Origin: Spiribacter halobius
GTDB lineage: Bacteria > Pseudomonadota > Gammaproteobacteria > Nitrococcales > Nitrococcaceae
NCBI RefSeq assembly: GCF_020883455.1
Contig: NZ_CP086615.1
Location: 2,356,001-2,420,000 of the forward strand
Length of the DNA: 64,000 bases
Reading direction: 5' to 3'
The notes beneath the pieces are model-generated. The model saw nothing but the letters and a program-made list of their open reading frames with translations, was not told the origin of the DNA and did not search any database. How positions within the stretch are numbered: position 1 is the stretch's first letter; every line of letters begins with the position of its first letter. Made by a program: the position numbers and the translations under genes. Below, piece by piece: positions 1 to 7,874 of this stretch.

Positions 1-1
1 C

Positions 2-745
2 GGGGTCGAGCTCTTCGACCGGCACCGGCGACCGCCGGAGCTGAATCCGCGGGGCCGGGCGCTCATACAGCGTGCCCGCCAGCTGGTCTATCTCTACGAG
101 CGCCTGCATGACGAGGCCGGCGGCGAGTCCGAGCTGACGGGGCTGCTGGAGATCGGCGCCGTACCGACCACCCTGACCGGCATGGTGCCTCGCGCGCTCG
201 TCCGCCTGCGGGCCAGCCAACCCACGCTCCAGGTACGCGTCTCCAGCGGCCTTTCGGCTGAGCTGCTCGCCCGCCTCGACCGTGGCGACCTGGACGCGGC
301 GGTGGTCAGCGAGCCCAAGCCCGTGCCCACCGGCATGCTCTGGCACCCTGTGGCCGAGGAGCCGCTGATGGTGATCGCGCCGGCGGACTGCAGTGGTGAC
401 GATTACCGGGCGCTGCTCACCGAGCTGCCTTTCATCCGTTTCAGTCGCAATGCCTGGGTCGGGCACAGTATCCAGCGCAAGCTCCTGGACCTCGGGGTTC
501 ACGTCAACGAGGCGATGGAGCTGGATTCCCTGGAGGCAATACGACAGATGGTGCGGCACGGCCTGGGGGTATCCATCGTGCCGGTGCCGGCGGTGACACC
601 GGAGGACGCCGGTGGTCTGCGGACGCTCCCCTTTGGCGATCCGCCTCAGTCCCGGGGTGTTGGGCTGCTGGAGCGACAGGAGCACCTGAAGATGGGGCTG
701 ACGGCGGCCCTGCTAAGGGAACTTCAGGCGGTGGCCGAGCCCTGA
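2..745 (+). CDS. LysR-family transcriptional regulator (5' end outside window)
   Basis: The reading frame is open from the first bases of the window, so the start and most of the helix-turn-helix lie upstream. What remains is 247 residues: the end of the DNA-binding domain and linker helix (around FDRHRRPPELNPRGRALI), then the periplasmic-binding-protein-like effector domain beginning near LLEIGAVPTTLTGMVPRAL and ending EPFEQ-free at ...LLRELQAVAEP. The wing and linker layout is typical of the LysR family. It is followed by a short terminator and then a co-oriented permease gene. Its effector and targets cannot be read from this sequence; it could control the permease or the divergent catabolic module to its right, but that is inference. 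Confidence 0.85.
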   Translation, partial: GVELFDRHRRPPELNPRGRALIQRARQLVYLYERLHDEAGGESELTGLLEIGAVPTTLTGMVPRALVRLRASQPTLQVRVSSGLSAELLARLDRGDLDAAVVSEPKPVPTGMLWHPVAEEPLMVIAPADCSGDDYRALLTELPFIRFSRNAWVGHSIQRKLLDLGVHVNEAMELDSLEAIRQMVRHGLGVSIVPVPAVTPEDAGGLRTLPFGDPPQSRGVGLLERQEHLKMGLTAALLRELQAVAEP

Positions 746-759
746 GTGGGCGGCGCCTT

Positions 760-778
760 CCCCGCAGCGGGGTTTGTT
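760..778 (+). terminator. Intrinsic terminator after the LysR gene
   Basis: A short GC hairpin (CCCCG, loop CAG, CGGGG) is followed directly by TTTGTT, 15 bases after the stop codon. The stem is short, so strength is uncertain. Confidence 0.5.
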
Positions 779-895
779 CAGCGGTTTCTTAAGATCCAGT
801 TCAGTAATTGTCGACCTCCCGGGCACCCGGTTGCCGTACCTTGAGGGGCTCTGCGGCGTCCTTGCCGTGGTGCATTCGCTCGCCGGGGGAGGGTT

Positions 896-1651
896 ATGGA
901 CTGGCTGCCTTTTGCACCGGAGCTCACGGCCCTGGTGGCCATCGCGCTGTTTCTGGGTGGTGCGGTCAAGGGGACGGTGGGCGTAGGGCTGCCGCTCGTG
1001 GTGGTCTCACTGCTCGGGAGCTTCCTCGACCCGAAGCTCGCCGTGGTGCTGGTGACGGTGCCGGTGGTGGTGAGCAACGTCTGGCAAAGCCTGCGCTCGG
1101 GCATCGTGCTGGGGGCCGCACGCCGGTTCTGGCCGCTGATTCTGCCGTTCGTGCTCTGCACCTGGCTGGGGGCGCAGCTGCTCGCCTCCATGCATACGGC
1201 GCTGCTCCTGGGGTTCCTCGGCGCACTGGTGATCGGCTTCTCCATGCTCAACCTGGCGCAGCCGCAGTGGCGCCTCGCCCCCCGCTACGAGCCGTTCGCC
1301 GGACCCGGCGTCGGTGCCGTGGCGGGTGTGCTCAACGGCGTCTCCACCGTGAATGGGCCGCCGCTGATCATGTATCTGGTCTCCCTGGGACTGCAGAAGA
1401 ACGACTTCGTCGGCAGCTACGGGCTGATCGCGCTCGCAGGCTCGATCCCGCTGGTGCTGTCCTATATCGGCGTCGGACTGATGGGGCCGGCAGAGTTCGG
1501 TGCCTCGGCGCTGGCGCTGGTGCCGGTGCTGGCAGGGCTGCTGACCGGCGAGCGGCTGCGCCGGCGGATTGATCCGGACCTCTTCCGCAAGGTGCTGCTG
1601 GTGGTTCTGATCGTGCTCGGCCTGAACCTTATCCGGCGCGCCCTCTACTGA
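896..1651 (+). CDS. TauE/SafE-family membrane permease
   Basis: This 251-residue protein is almost entirely hydrophobic, with about seven or eight predicted membrane segments. Its N-terminal repeat contains FLGGAVKGTVGVGLPLVV, close to the conserved glycine-rich turn of the TauE/SafE (DUF81) family, and a second repeat-like stretch lies near VLNGVSTVNGPPLIMYLVSLG. Family members export sulfite, sulfoacetate or other small anions. The start ATG follows GGGGGAGGG. It stands alone between a terminator and the tail of the flavoprotein operon on the other strand. Because sulfolactate breakdown about 17 kb away releases sulfite, a role as sulfite exporter is conceivable, but the distance makes this only a suggestion. 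Confidence 0.85.
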   Translation: MDWLPFAPELTALVAIALFLGGAVKGTVGVGLPLVVVSLLGSFLDPKLAVVLVTVPVVVSNVWQSLRSGIVLGAARRFWPLILPFVLCTWLGAQLLASMHTALLLGFLGALVIGFSMLNLAQPQWRLAPRYEPFAGPGVGAVAGVLNGVSTVNGPPLIMYLVSLGLQKNDFVGSYGLIALAGSIPLVLSYIGVGLMGPAEFGASALALVPVLAGLLTGERLRRRIDPDLFRKVLLVVLIVLGLNLIRRALY

Positions 1652-1670
1652 GCCCCGGTTTGGCCCGGCG

Positions 1671-3416
1671 TCAACCGGTGATCGGTTCGGACTCCAGCAG
1701 GCTTCCTCCGGGGGCGACCCGCGTGAAGCGGACCGGCTCCCGCGTGACCTCCAGGCGCTCGCCCTCGGTCAGGCGCACCAGCGTGAACTCCGAGCCCTCT
1801 AGGCTACCGGTGTCCGGGAAGTCCTCCCGATAGTGCGCGCCCCGGGAGTTTTCCCGCGCCAGCGCCGCCGTGACGATCGCGCGGCTGACCAGGATCTGGT
1901 TGCGCAGGTTCAGCCAGTCGTGCCAGGTGAGGTTGAAGGCGAGGTCTTCGCCGCCGGCGATGCCAGTGGTGGCAAGCTCAGCGTCCAGGGTGGCCAGGCT
2001 GTCCAGGGCGCGGCGCAGGCGCTCTTCCGTGCGCAGGATGCCGGCATCCTGCCACATGACGTCGCGCAGGCGCTCCTGCAGGCCGAAGAGGTCACCGGGG
2101 GGCTGCTCCAGGGGGAGCCGGCAGTCCTGCACCGCCCGAGCCAGCGCGGCTTCGTCCGGAGCGTGGTGGCCGTCGCCCTCGACCAGGGCAGCGGCCATGC
2201 TGTCGCCGGCAATGCCACCGAACACCGTCGAGTTGGCAACCCCGTTGCCGCCGAGGCGGTTCGCCCCGTGCACCCCGCCGGTATCCTCGCCAGCAGCAAA
2301 CAGGCCCGGCATCTCCGTGCGGCAGTCGGGTCGGAACACCACGCCGCCCATCAGATAGTGCGCGGTGGGCACCACCTCCACGCGCCCCCCGGCGAGGTCG
2401 AAACCGCAATCGGCGCAGCGCTCGACCATGCCCTTGAACTGCCGGCGCACGTTCTCCGGGCCGAGGTGCGACATGCTGATGTACACGCCGCCGCCCGGCG
2501 TACCCCGGCCCTCGCGGATCTCGTGGAAGATGCCCCGGGAGACGATGTCCCGGGTGGCGCGCTCGCCACGCTCGTCGTGCCGGAACATGAAGCGTTCGCC
2601 CTCGCCGTTGAGGAGCTGGCCGCCGGCGCCGCGCAGCCCTTCCTCGAGGACGGTGCCGGTCATGCGGGTCTCGGGGCCGGCGAGCAGGCCGGTGGGATGG
2701 AACTGCACCATTTCCATGTCCCGCAAGGGCAGACCGGCGCGCAGCGCCATGGCGAGCCCGTCGCAGCTCTTGTCGCCGGAGGGCGTGTGGTAGCGGTACA
2801 TGGTGGGTCCGCCACCGGTGGCGAGCAGCGTCGCACGGGCCTGGACGAAGACCAGCTCGCCGCTGCGCACGTCGGCCATGAGCACCCCGGCCAGGCTCTC
2901 GCCGTCCGCCGCCGGGATCAGCGCCAGCGCGCGATGCTCCTCGAGCCGCTCGATGCCGGCGGCCCAGACCTGCTCCGCGAGGCGGCCGATGATCTCGATG
3001 CCGGTGAGATCGCCCTTGTGCACCGTCCGATCGAAGGTCTGGCCGGCAAATGCCTTCTGGTGGACGCTGCCGTCCTCGTTACGGTCGAAGAAGCAGCCGA
3101 TCTCGTTCTCCAGCTCGCGCACCCGCTCCCGGGCCGTGGCCACCAGAGTCCAGGCCAGATCCTGGTCCGGCAGCCACTTGCCGCCATTGATGGTGTCCAT
3201 GAAGTGACGCTCCACCGAATCGCCGGGAGCCAGGGCGACGTTGTAGCCACCCTGCACCATGCGCGTGCAGCCGCATTTGCCGAGCAGCCCCTTCACCGCC
3301 ACGGTGATGTGCAGGGAGGGATCGGCCTGGTGCGCGTGCAGGGCAGCGAACAGGCCGGCCCCGCCGCTGCCGAGGATGAGGACATCGGTGGAGACGCGGC
3401 GCGGGGAAGCAGGCAT
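1671..3416 (-). CDS. Fumarate reductase/succinate dehydrogenase-like flavoprotein subunit
   Basis: This is a 581-residue FAD-dependent dicarboxylate oxidoreductase subunit. The N-terminal dinucleotide fold is GSGGAG (residues 17-22). Active-site motifs of the family are present: HPTGL at 240-244, Arg289-Asp290 in ATRDIVSRG, His353 in PTAHYLMGG, and Arg387 in GANRLGGNG. The odd feature is residue 50: where SdhA and FrdA carry the His that binds FAD covalently (SHT-x-x-A-x-GG), this protein has Cys (GCTRMVQGG, 49-57). FAD is therefore probably non-covalent, as in aspartate oxidase and soluble fumarate reductases. An in-frame extension to 4016 exists, but the ATG at 3416 sits 2 bases after the preceding gene's stop and gives the right length. 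It is the last gene of a B-D-C-A style operon. Confidence 0.9.
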   Translation of the reverse strand: MPASPRRVSTDVLILGSGGAGLFAALHAHQADPSLHITVAVKGLLGKCGCTRMVQGGYNVALAPGDSVERHFMDTINGGKWLPDQDLAWTLVATARERVRELENEIGCFFDRNEDGSVHQKAFAGQTFDRTVHKGDLTGIEIIGRLAEQVWAAGIERLEEHRALALIPAADGESLAGVLMADVRSGELVFVQARATLLATGGGPTMYRYHTPSGDKSCDGLAMALRAGLPLRDMEMVQFHPTGLLAGPETRMTGTVLEEGLRGAGGQLLNGEGERFMFRHDERGERATRDIVSRGIFHEIREGRGTPGGGVYISMSHLGPENVRRQFKGMVERCADCGFDLAGGRVEVVPTAHYLMGGVVFRPDCRTEMPGLFAAGEDTGGVHGANRLGGNGVANSTVFGGIAGDSMAAALVEGDGHHAPDEAALARAVQDCRLPLEQPPGDLFGLQERLRDVMWQDAGILRTEERLRRALDSLATLDAELATTGIAGGEDLAFNLTWHDWLNLRNQILVSRAIVTAALARENSRGAHYREDFPDTGSLEGSEFTLVRLTEGERLEVTREPVRFTRVAPGGSLLESEPITG

Positions 3417-3418
3417 GG

Positions 3419-3778
3419 CTAGACGAGCCTCAGGGCAAAGACAAGGGTGACGGCCAGACTGGCACCGGCGCCAACAGCGGCCAGGCTCTTCTGCCATTCG
3501 CGCCAGGCCAGCAGTTCCAGCGCGAGCAGCCGCAGCCCGCCTGCAAGGTGCAGCGAGAGCATCAGCACCAGCCCGGTCTCGGCAAACTTGAGCAGGGGCC
3601 GGTCGGCCCAGGCCAGGAAACCGTCCAGGGCCTCGGCACCGTTCAGCGCCTGGGACAGGGCCCAGAAATGCAGCGGCAGGAACAGCGTCAGCGCCACGCC
3701 GGAGACACGGTGCAGCACAAAGGCGATGTACGCCGGATGGCTGCGGGCGGCGACGCGTGCGGCACGGCCAGCGCTCAT
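3419..3778 (-). CDS. SdhC-like membrane anchor (cytochrome b type)
   Basis: This 119-residue protein has three predicted membrane helices. It carries both SdhC signatures: HRVSGVALTLFLPLHF near residue 23 and LHLAGGLRLL near residue 81, the latter containing a candidate heme-b ligand histidine. The ATG at 3778 overlaps the previous stop codon by ATGA, and the stop is 2 bases from the flavoprotein start, so translation is coupled. It would anchor the flavoprotein and iron-sulfur subunits at the inner membrane and pass electrons to or from quinone. Confidence 0.8.
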   Translation of the reverse strand: MSAGRAARVAARSHPAYIAFVLHRVSGVALTLFLPLHFWALSQALNGAEALDGFLAWADRPLLKFAETGLVLMLSLHLAGGLRLLALELLAWREWQKSLAAVGAGASLAVTLVFALRLV

Positions 3779-4113
3779 GCGTAGACCCCCCACACCGCCC
3801 GGCCACCGAGCGCCAGCAGGACGCCGGCGAGGGCGAGCAGGGCGATATCCAGCGACGGGCCGCGCCAGCCGAGATGCTCTGCGAGCACGTTGCGCATCCC
3901 AATCGGGGCGTGGATCGCCGCGGACACCACGAAGGCGCCGTAGAACAGCAGCCAGAGCTCGCTGCCGCGGGTGCGCCCGAGGATTTCGGCCGCACTGAGC
4001 CCGCCCTGCACCGCATGGACGATGGTCGCCAGGTGGACCAGCACCAGCACGGCGAGCAGCGCTGCGGAGACCCGCTGGGCGAGCCAGAGCCGGGCCTCGG
4101 TGCGGGCGCTCAC
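3775..4113 (-). CDS. SdhD-like second membrane anchor
   Basis: This 112-residue hydrophobic protein has three predicted membrane helices. RVSAALLAVLVLVHL and IHAPIGMRNVLAEH resemble the quinone- and heme-proximal helices of succinate dehydrogenase anchor subunits; the His in the second motif is a possible heme ligand. I chose the GTG at 4113, which overlaps the iron-sulfur subunit's stop (GTGA), because it gives a normal-length anchor; an in-frame extension upstream lies within the iron-sulfur gene and is not family-like. Together with the neighbouring anchor it forms a two-subunit membrane domain. Confidence 0.75.
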   Translation of the reverse strand: MSARTEARLWLAQRVSAALLAVLVLVHLATIVHAVQGGLSAAEILGRTRGSELWLLFYGAFVVSAAIHAPIGMRNVLAEHLGWRGPSLDIALLALAGVLLALGGRAVWGVYA

Positions 4114-4826
4114 AGCTCCCCCTTGAGTGCAGCGCGGGCGGTAGCGCGCTTCAGCCCGGCGATGGAACGCGTGGGGCTGAGGTGTTTCGGGCAGCGCTCG
4201 GTGCAGCTCATCTGGGTGTGGCAAGCGTGGCAGCCGGCGTCGCCCGCCACGGCGGCCAGCCGCTCTGCGCCGAGCTCGTCGCGCGCGTCCTGCACCAGTG
4301 TCCAGGCGCGGTTGAGCGCAGCGGGGCCGAGATAGTCGGGATTCCATCGCACCACGTCGCAGGAGGCGTAACAGACGCCGCAGCCGATGCACTCGATGGC
4401 TTCGTCAGCCTCGATTCGTGGCGCGGAGCCGGGGGCGACGCGGGCGAAGTCGTCGTGGCGGTCGCGGTTACCGCGGAAGTAGCCACGCGCCTGCACCATC
4501 TTCTCGAAGAACACCGTCATGTCGCAGGCGAGGTCCTTGACGACGGGCAGATTCTCCAGCGGTGCCACCTCCAGGCGGTCACCGTCGATCACCTTGTCGA
4601 CGTGGGTTCGACAGGTCCAGCGAGCCCGACCGTTGACCGTCATGGCACAGGAACCACACATGCCGACGCGGCAGGCATAGCGATAGGCCAGGGTCGGATC
4701 GAGCTCGCGCTGAATATGGCTGACCACGTCCAGCACCGTCTGATTGGCGCGGCGGGGCACCTGAAAGGTCTGGAAGGCGCCATCGTCGCCGCCGCGCCAG
4801 ACAGCCACCTGCAATGTTCCGCTCAT
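4110..4826 (-). CDS. Fumarate reductase/succinate dehydrogenase-like iron-sulfur subunit
   Basis: This 238-residue protein carries the three clusters of SdhB/FrdB. The [2Fe-2S] cysteines are C52, C57, C60 and C72. The second set is C146, C149, C152 and C156, and the third is C202, C208 and C212 in ACHTQMSCTERCPKHLSP, with an extra C199 just before. The fourth Cys of the [4Fe-4S] set is followed by Asp rather than the usual Pro. The ATG at 4826 follows GGCGAGGAGCC, a good ribosome site, and is preferred to an upstream in-frame ATG at 4877. It is the first gene of the leftward operon and overlaps the next gene by 4 bases. It relays electrons between the flavoprotein and the membrane anchors. 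Confidence 0.9.
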   Translation of the reverse strand: MSGTLQVAVWRGGDDGAFQTFQVPRRANQTVLDVVSHIQRELDPTLAYRYACRVGMCGSCAMTVNGRARWTCRTHVDKVIDGDRLEVAPLENLPVVKDLACDMTVFFEKMVQARGYFRGNRDRHDDFARVAPGSAPRIEADEAIECIGCGVCYASCDVVRWNPDYLGPAALNRAWTLVQDARDELGAERLAAVAGDAGCHACHTQMSCTERCPKHLSPTRSIAGLKRATARAALKGEL

Positions 4827-5122
4827 GGCTCCTCGCCTGCTGGCCCTGCGTTGTTCACCGCTCGAGGCTAAGCCCACCCGCAGGGTCGGGTGAAACGAAT
4901 TGTTCTTGAGCTAAACACAAGCAATGCTAATGCTGCGGATGTGCTGGCGCGATGCGCTCCATATGCGGGACAGCAATATAGGTCAGCCGCTCAAACCGGG
5001 CTCGCGGCGCTTCTGCAGGAAACCTGTAGAAATCCTTGATCAGTTTTTGTTTCCCAGGCCGCGAACCCTCAGCTAGCTTTGCGGGGTGGAAGCAACCCAA
5101 GTGCCGGAGGAGGAGGAGTCGC
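4827..5122. promoter_or_regulatory. Divergent promoter region between the reductase operon and the lyase-TTT operon
   Basis: This 296-base gap separates two divergent operons and must hold both promoters. It contains an AT-richer stretch around 4895-4935 and another around 5028-5052. I see no convincing sigma-70 hexamer pair or operator. The head-to-head layout suggests co-regulation. Confidence 0.5.
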
Positions 5123-6628
5123 ATGGCCGACAACGACGGCAGGATCTCGCGAGAACGGCTGGAAGCGCCCCCCGGGCCGATCTACACCGAGACCATCCTG
5201 AAGCCGAGCTACGACTTCATGCTCGAGCACTACTTCGAGGGGCTGCTCGAGGCGAACAAGGCGTGGACGGTGATGCTCGCCGAGACGGGCACCATACCCG
5301 AAGCCACCGCGGGAAGCCTGCTGCGCGCGGTGGTCGCCCTCGAGCGCGAGGGCCGGGCCGGCATGGGGGAATTCAATCCCGCCTACGAGTACTTCTACTC
5401 CACCATGGAGCACTACCTCACCGAACAGGTGGGTGAGGCCGTTTCCGGGGAGATCAATATCGGTCGCACACGGCCGGAGCCGCTGGCGCGGATGGCCATC
5501 CGCGATCGCCTGGACCGACTGCTGGAGCATGTGGTCGAGCTGCAGAGCCGTCTCCTCGAGCTCGCCGAGCGCGAGCGGGATACGGTCATGCCCATGGGCA
5601 CGCACATGCAGCACGGGCAGGTGGCGACGGTGGGTCACTATCTGCTCGGCGTCGTCAACCAGCTGCAGCGCGACGGCACGCGCCTGCTCGCCGCCTATCA
5701 CACGGTGAACCACTGCACTCTCGGTTGCGGGGCGCTTGCCGGCTCCTCCTATCCCATCGACCGCGAACGGGTTGCGGAGCTGCTCGGCTTCGAGGGCATC
5801 GTCGAGAACACCAACGACTGCGTGGGCACCGGTGACTACGCGCTGGAGACCGCCGCCGCGGTGGCGAATCTCATGATCGGCGTCAGCCGGCTGTGCCAGG
5901 ATCTCTACACTTGGCACACCCAGGAATTTGCCTATCTGGTGATCGGGGACGACTACTCCGGTTCCAGCAGCCTGATGCCGCAGAAAAAGAACCCCTATCC
6001 GTTCGAGTACATCCGCTCGCAGGCGGCCCATGCCGTCGGCCAGATGACTGGCCTGTTCACCACGCTGCATAACACCAACTTCCAGGACATCAAGGACGTG
6101 GAGGAGGGGCTGCCGCCGGTGAGCTTCCAGCAGCTGGACGAGAGCATCCAGTCCGTTCGGCTGCTGGCCGGCGTGCTCACCACCGCGGAGTTCGATGCCC
6201 AGGCCATGCGCCGCGAGGCGGCGAAGCACTTCGCCACGGCCACCGAGCTGGCCTCGGTGATCCACCGCGCCACCGAGCATTCCTACCGCACCGCCCACCG
6301 CATCGTCGGCCATCTGGTGTTGCTGGCTTTGAAACAGGGGCTGACCGCCGACCAGGTGGACCTCGAGCTGGTGCAGCAGGCGTCCCGGGACGTCACCGGC
6401 GCGCCCATCGCCATTGACGAGGCGGCGGTCCGCGGCGCGCTCGATCCGGAGGCGTTCGTGCAGGCGCACACCGTCCGCGGCGGGCCGGCGCCGGAGCCGA
6501 TGCGGGAAGGGCTCTCGTCGGCGCGCGCGGCAGTCCGCGAGCTGGCGGAGCAGAAGCAGGCTCTGCGGCAGCGTCGAATCGGAGCGGCGGACCGGCTGGC
6601 AGAGCGGGTCAAGGCACTGGCGGGCTGA
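5123..6628 (+). CDS. Fumarate lyase superfamily enzyme (argininosuccinate lyase/EDDS lyase-like)
   Basis: This 501-residue protein belongs to the superfamily whose members eliminate fumarate from N- or O-substituted succinates. The signature loop is SSSLMPQKKNP (281-291), with the conserved Thr160-His161 pair in MPMGTHMQHGQ. The overall order matches argininosuccinate lyase, but specificity motifs differ: GRSRND is GRTRPE (114-119), the usual NSxDAVSDRDF region reads ENTNDCVGTGDYALE, and KKNPD is KKNPY. Argininosuccinate is therefore unlikely to be the substrate. Lyases of N-substituted aspartates such as EDDS lyase are of similar length (about 500 residues), so an aminopolycarboxylate or other N-(dicarboxyethyl) compound is plausible. 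The ATG at 5123 follows a very strong GGAGGAGGAGGAG. A TTT transporter follows it. Confidence 0.8.
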   Translation: MADNDGRISRERLEAPPGPIYTETILKPSYDFMLEHYFEGLLEANKAWTVMLAETGTIPEATAGSLLRAVVALEREGRAGMGEFNPAYEYFYSTMEHYLTEQVGEAVSGEINIGRTRPEPLARMAIRDRLDRLLEHVVELQSRLLELAERERDTVMPMGTHMQHGQVATVGHYLLGVVNQLQRDGTRLLAAYHTVNHCTLGCGALAGSSYPIDRERVAELLGFEGIVENTNDCVGTGDYALETAAAVANLMIGVSRLCQDLYTWHTQEFAYLVIGDDYSGSSSLMPQKKNPYPFEYIRSQAAHAVGQMTGLFTTLHNTNFQDIKDVEEGLPPVSFQQLDESIQSVRLLAGVLTTAEFDAQAMRREAAKHFATATELASVIHRATEHSYRTAHRIVGHLVLLALKQGLTADQVDLELVQQASRDVTGAPIAIDEAAVRGALDPEAFVQAHTVRGGPAPEPMREGLSSARAAVRELAEQKQALRQRRIGAADRLAERVKALAG

Positions 6629-6782
6629 CCCGGCGCGACCAGACACCGCCCCGCGAGGCGGCGATAAAGGGCAGAGAGGTCCGGTGACGGCACAGGCCAG
6701 CCGGGGCTCTGGCATCAGCGGCGGCACCGGCGCTTCACGCCGGCTGCGACGGCCGCTGCATCATAGAAGAAGGAGGAGAGTC

Positions 6783-7745
6783 ATGTTCCGGAATGCATGT
6801 TCCAGCAGTGTTGCCATAGGTATCGGTGCCGCCCTTGGGCTGGCGCTGGCGAGTGGGGCGGCGACGGCCCAGTACCCCGAACGGCCGGTTACCTACGTCA
6901 ATCCGTTCAGTCCGGGGGGCGAATGCGATATCGCCATGCGGATGATCCAGCCCAAGCTGGAAGAGCGCCTCGGGGTGGACGTGCCCATTGAGTACCACGA
7001 GGGCGGCGGCGGCGCCGTGGGCTGGGCCCATGTTGCGGACCAGGCGCCGGATGGCTACACGATTGCGTGCTTCAGTATCCCCCACATCATCGCCCAGCCG
7101 CTGGCACGGGACCCGGGCTACGAGACAGACGACCTCGAGCTCATCTACACCTACCAGTCCAATCCTCAGGTGCTTGTCGTCCGTGACGACAGCCCATACG
7201 AGAACCTCGAGGACTTCATCGCGGACGCCTCGGAGAATCCGGGCTCGATCACGGTGGGTGGCACGGGTACGGCCAGTGGCAATCACCTCGGGGCGGTGCG
7301 GCTGATGCAGGCGGCCGACATCGAGCTGACCTGGATCCCGTTCCCGGGCACCGGCCCGACGATTCCCGCCCTGGAGGGGGGGCATGTGGGCGCCCTCATG
7401 ACGAACTCGACCGTCGCGCATCAGAACAGCGACAAGTTCCGGGCGCTCGCGGTGGCCTCCGAGGACCGCCTGCCGTTCATGCAGGATGTGCCGACCTTCC
7501 GTGAGCTCGGCTACGACATCCAGGAAGCCATCCATCGGGGCGTTCTGGCACCGGCTGGCTTCCCGGACGAGGCCAAGCAGCTGCTCGCCGAGCATCTCGA
7601 CGAGATCACCGGGGAGCTCGCCCCGCGCATGGAGGAGATGGGCCATTTCGTCGAGTATCTCGGCCCGGAAGAGAGCGCGGAGCTGGTCGAGCGCCTGCAG
7701 CCGGAGTACCGGCAGCTCCTGGACGATATCGGGATGCTCGATTGA
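6783..7745 (+). CDS. TTT transporter periplasmic substrate-binding protein (TctC/Bug family)
   Basis: This 320-residue exported protein has a signal peptide with probable cleavage after Ala29 (GAATA|QYPERP). The family landmarks are present: YPERPVTYVNPFSPGGECD near the mature N-terminus, then GGGGAVGWAHVADQAPDGYT, and the later PFPGTGPTIPALEGGHVGA. TctC proteins capture carboxylates in the periplasm for the TctA/TctB membrane pair. Position 46 region reads PGGECD where many homologs have PGGxxD, so the carboxylate loop is intact. AGAAGGAGGAG precedes the ATG. It lies 154 bases after the lyase gene and is probably co-transcribed, so its ligand should be the lyase substrate or a precursor. Confidence 0.9.
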   Translation: MFRNACSSSVAIGIGAALGLALASGAATAQYPERPVTYVNPFSPGGECDIAMRMIQPKLEERLGVDVPIEYHEGGGGAVGWAHVADQAPDGYTIACFSIPHIIAQPLARDPGYETDDLELIYTYQSNPQVLVVRDDSPYENLEDFIADASENPGSITVGGTGTASGNHLGAVRLMQAADIELTWIPFPGTGPTIPALEGGHVGALMTNSTVAHQNSDKFRALAVASEDRLPFMQDVPTFRELGYDIQEAIHRGVLAPAGFPDEAKQLLAEHLDEITGELAPRMEEMGHFVEYLGPEESAELVERLQPEYRQLLDDIGMLD

Positions 7746-7782
7746 CGGATCGGGACCGATAACAGTCGGAAGCGACCGGATG

Positions 7783-7814
7783 TTGCGGGCGGTGCCGCGG
7801 AGCGCCGCCCGCAA
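7783..7814 (+). repeat. Hairpin between the binding-protein and permease genes
   Basis: A perfect 10-base inverted repeat (TTGCGGGCGG and CCGCCCGCAA) with a 12-base loop lies 37 bases after the tctC-type stop and 60 bases before the tctA-type start. There is no T tract. Such hairpins often protect the upstream message so that the binding protein is made in excess over the membrane proteins. Confidence 0.55.
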
Positions 7815-7874
7815 CGGCCCGGCGAGTGACGCCGGGCACGGCCTCACCGTGCAGCACGCCAGGAGTACCGCACC

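Noticed and set aside
3417-4016. An in-frame N-terminal extension of the flavoprotein gene (total 781 residues).
   Set aside because: The extra 200 residues are Arg/Ala-rich and lie antisense-free over the two anchor genes in another frame; the ATG at 3416 gives the normal family length and tight coupling.
4927-5133. A 68-residue minus-strand frame in the divergent promoter region (LLLLRHLGCFHPAKL).
   Set aside because: No ribosome site, and it crosses the strong lyase ribosome-binding site; it most likely reflects chance openness.
5123-6628. Annotation of the lyase as argininosuccinate lyase of arginine biosynthesis.
   Set aside because: Signature residues GRSRND, DRDF and KKNPD are replaced, and no arginine gene is nearby.
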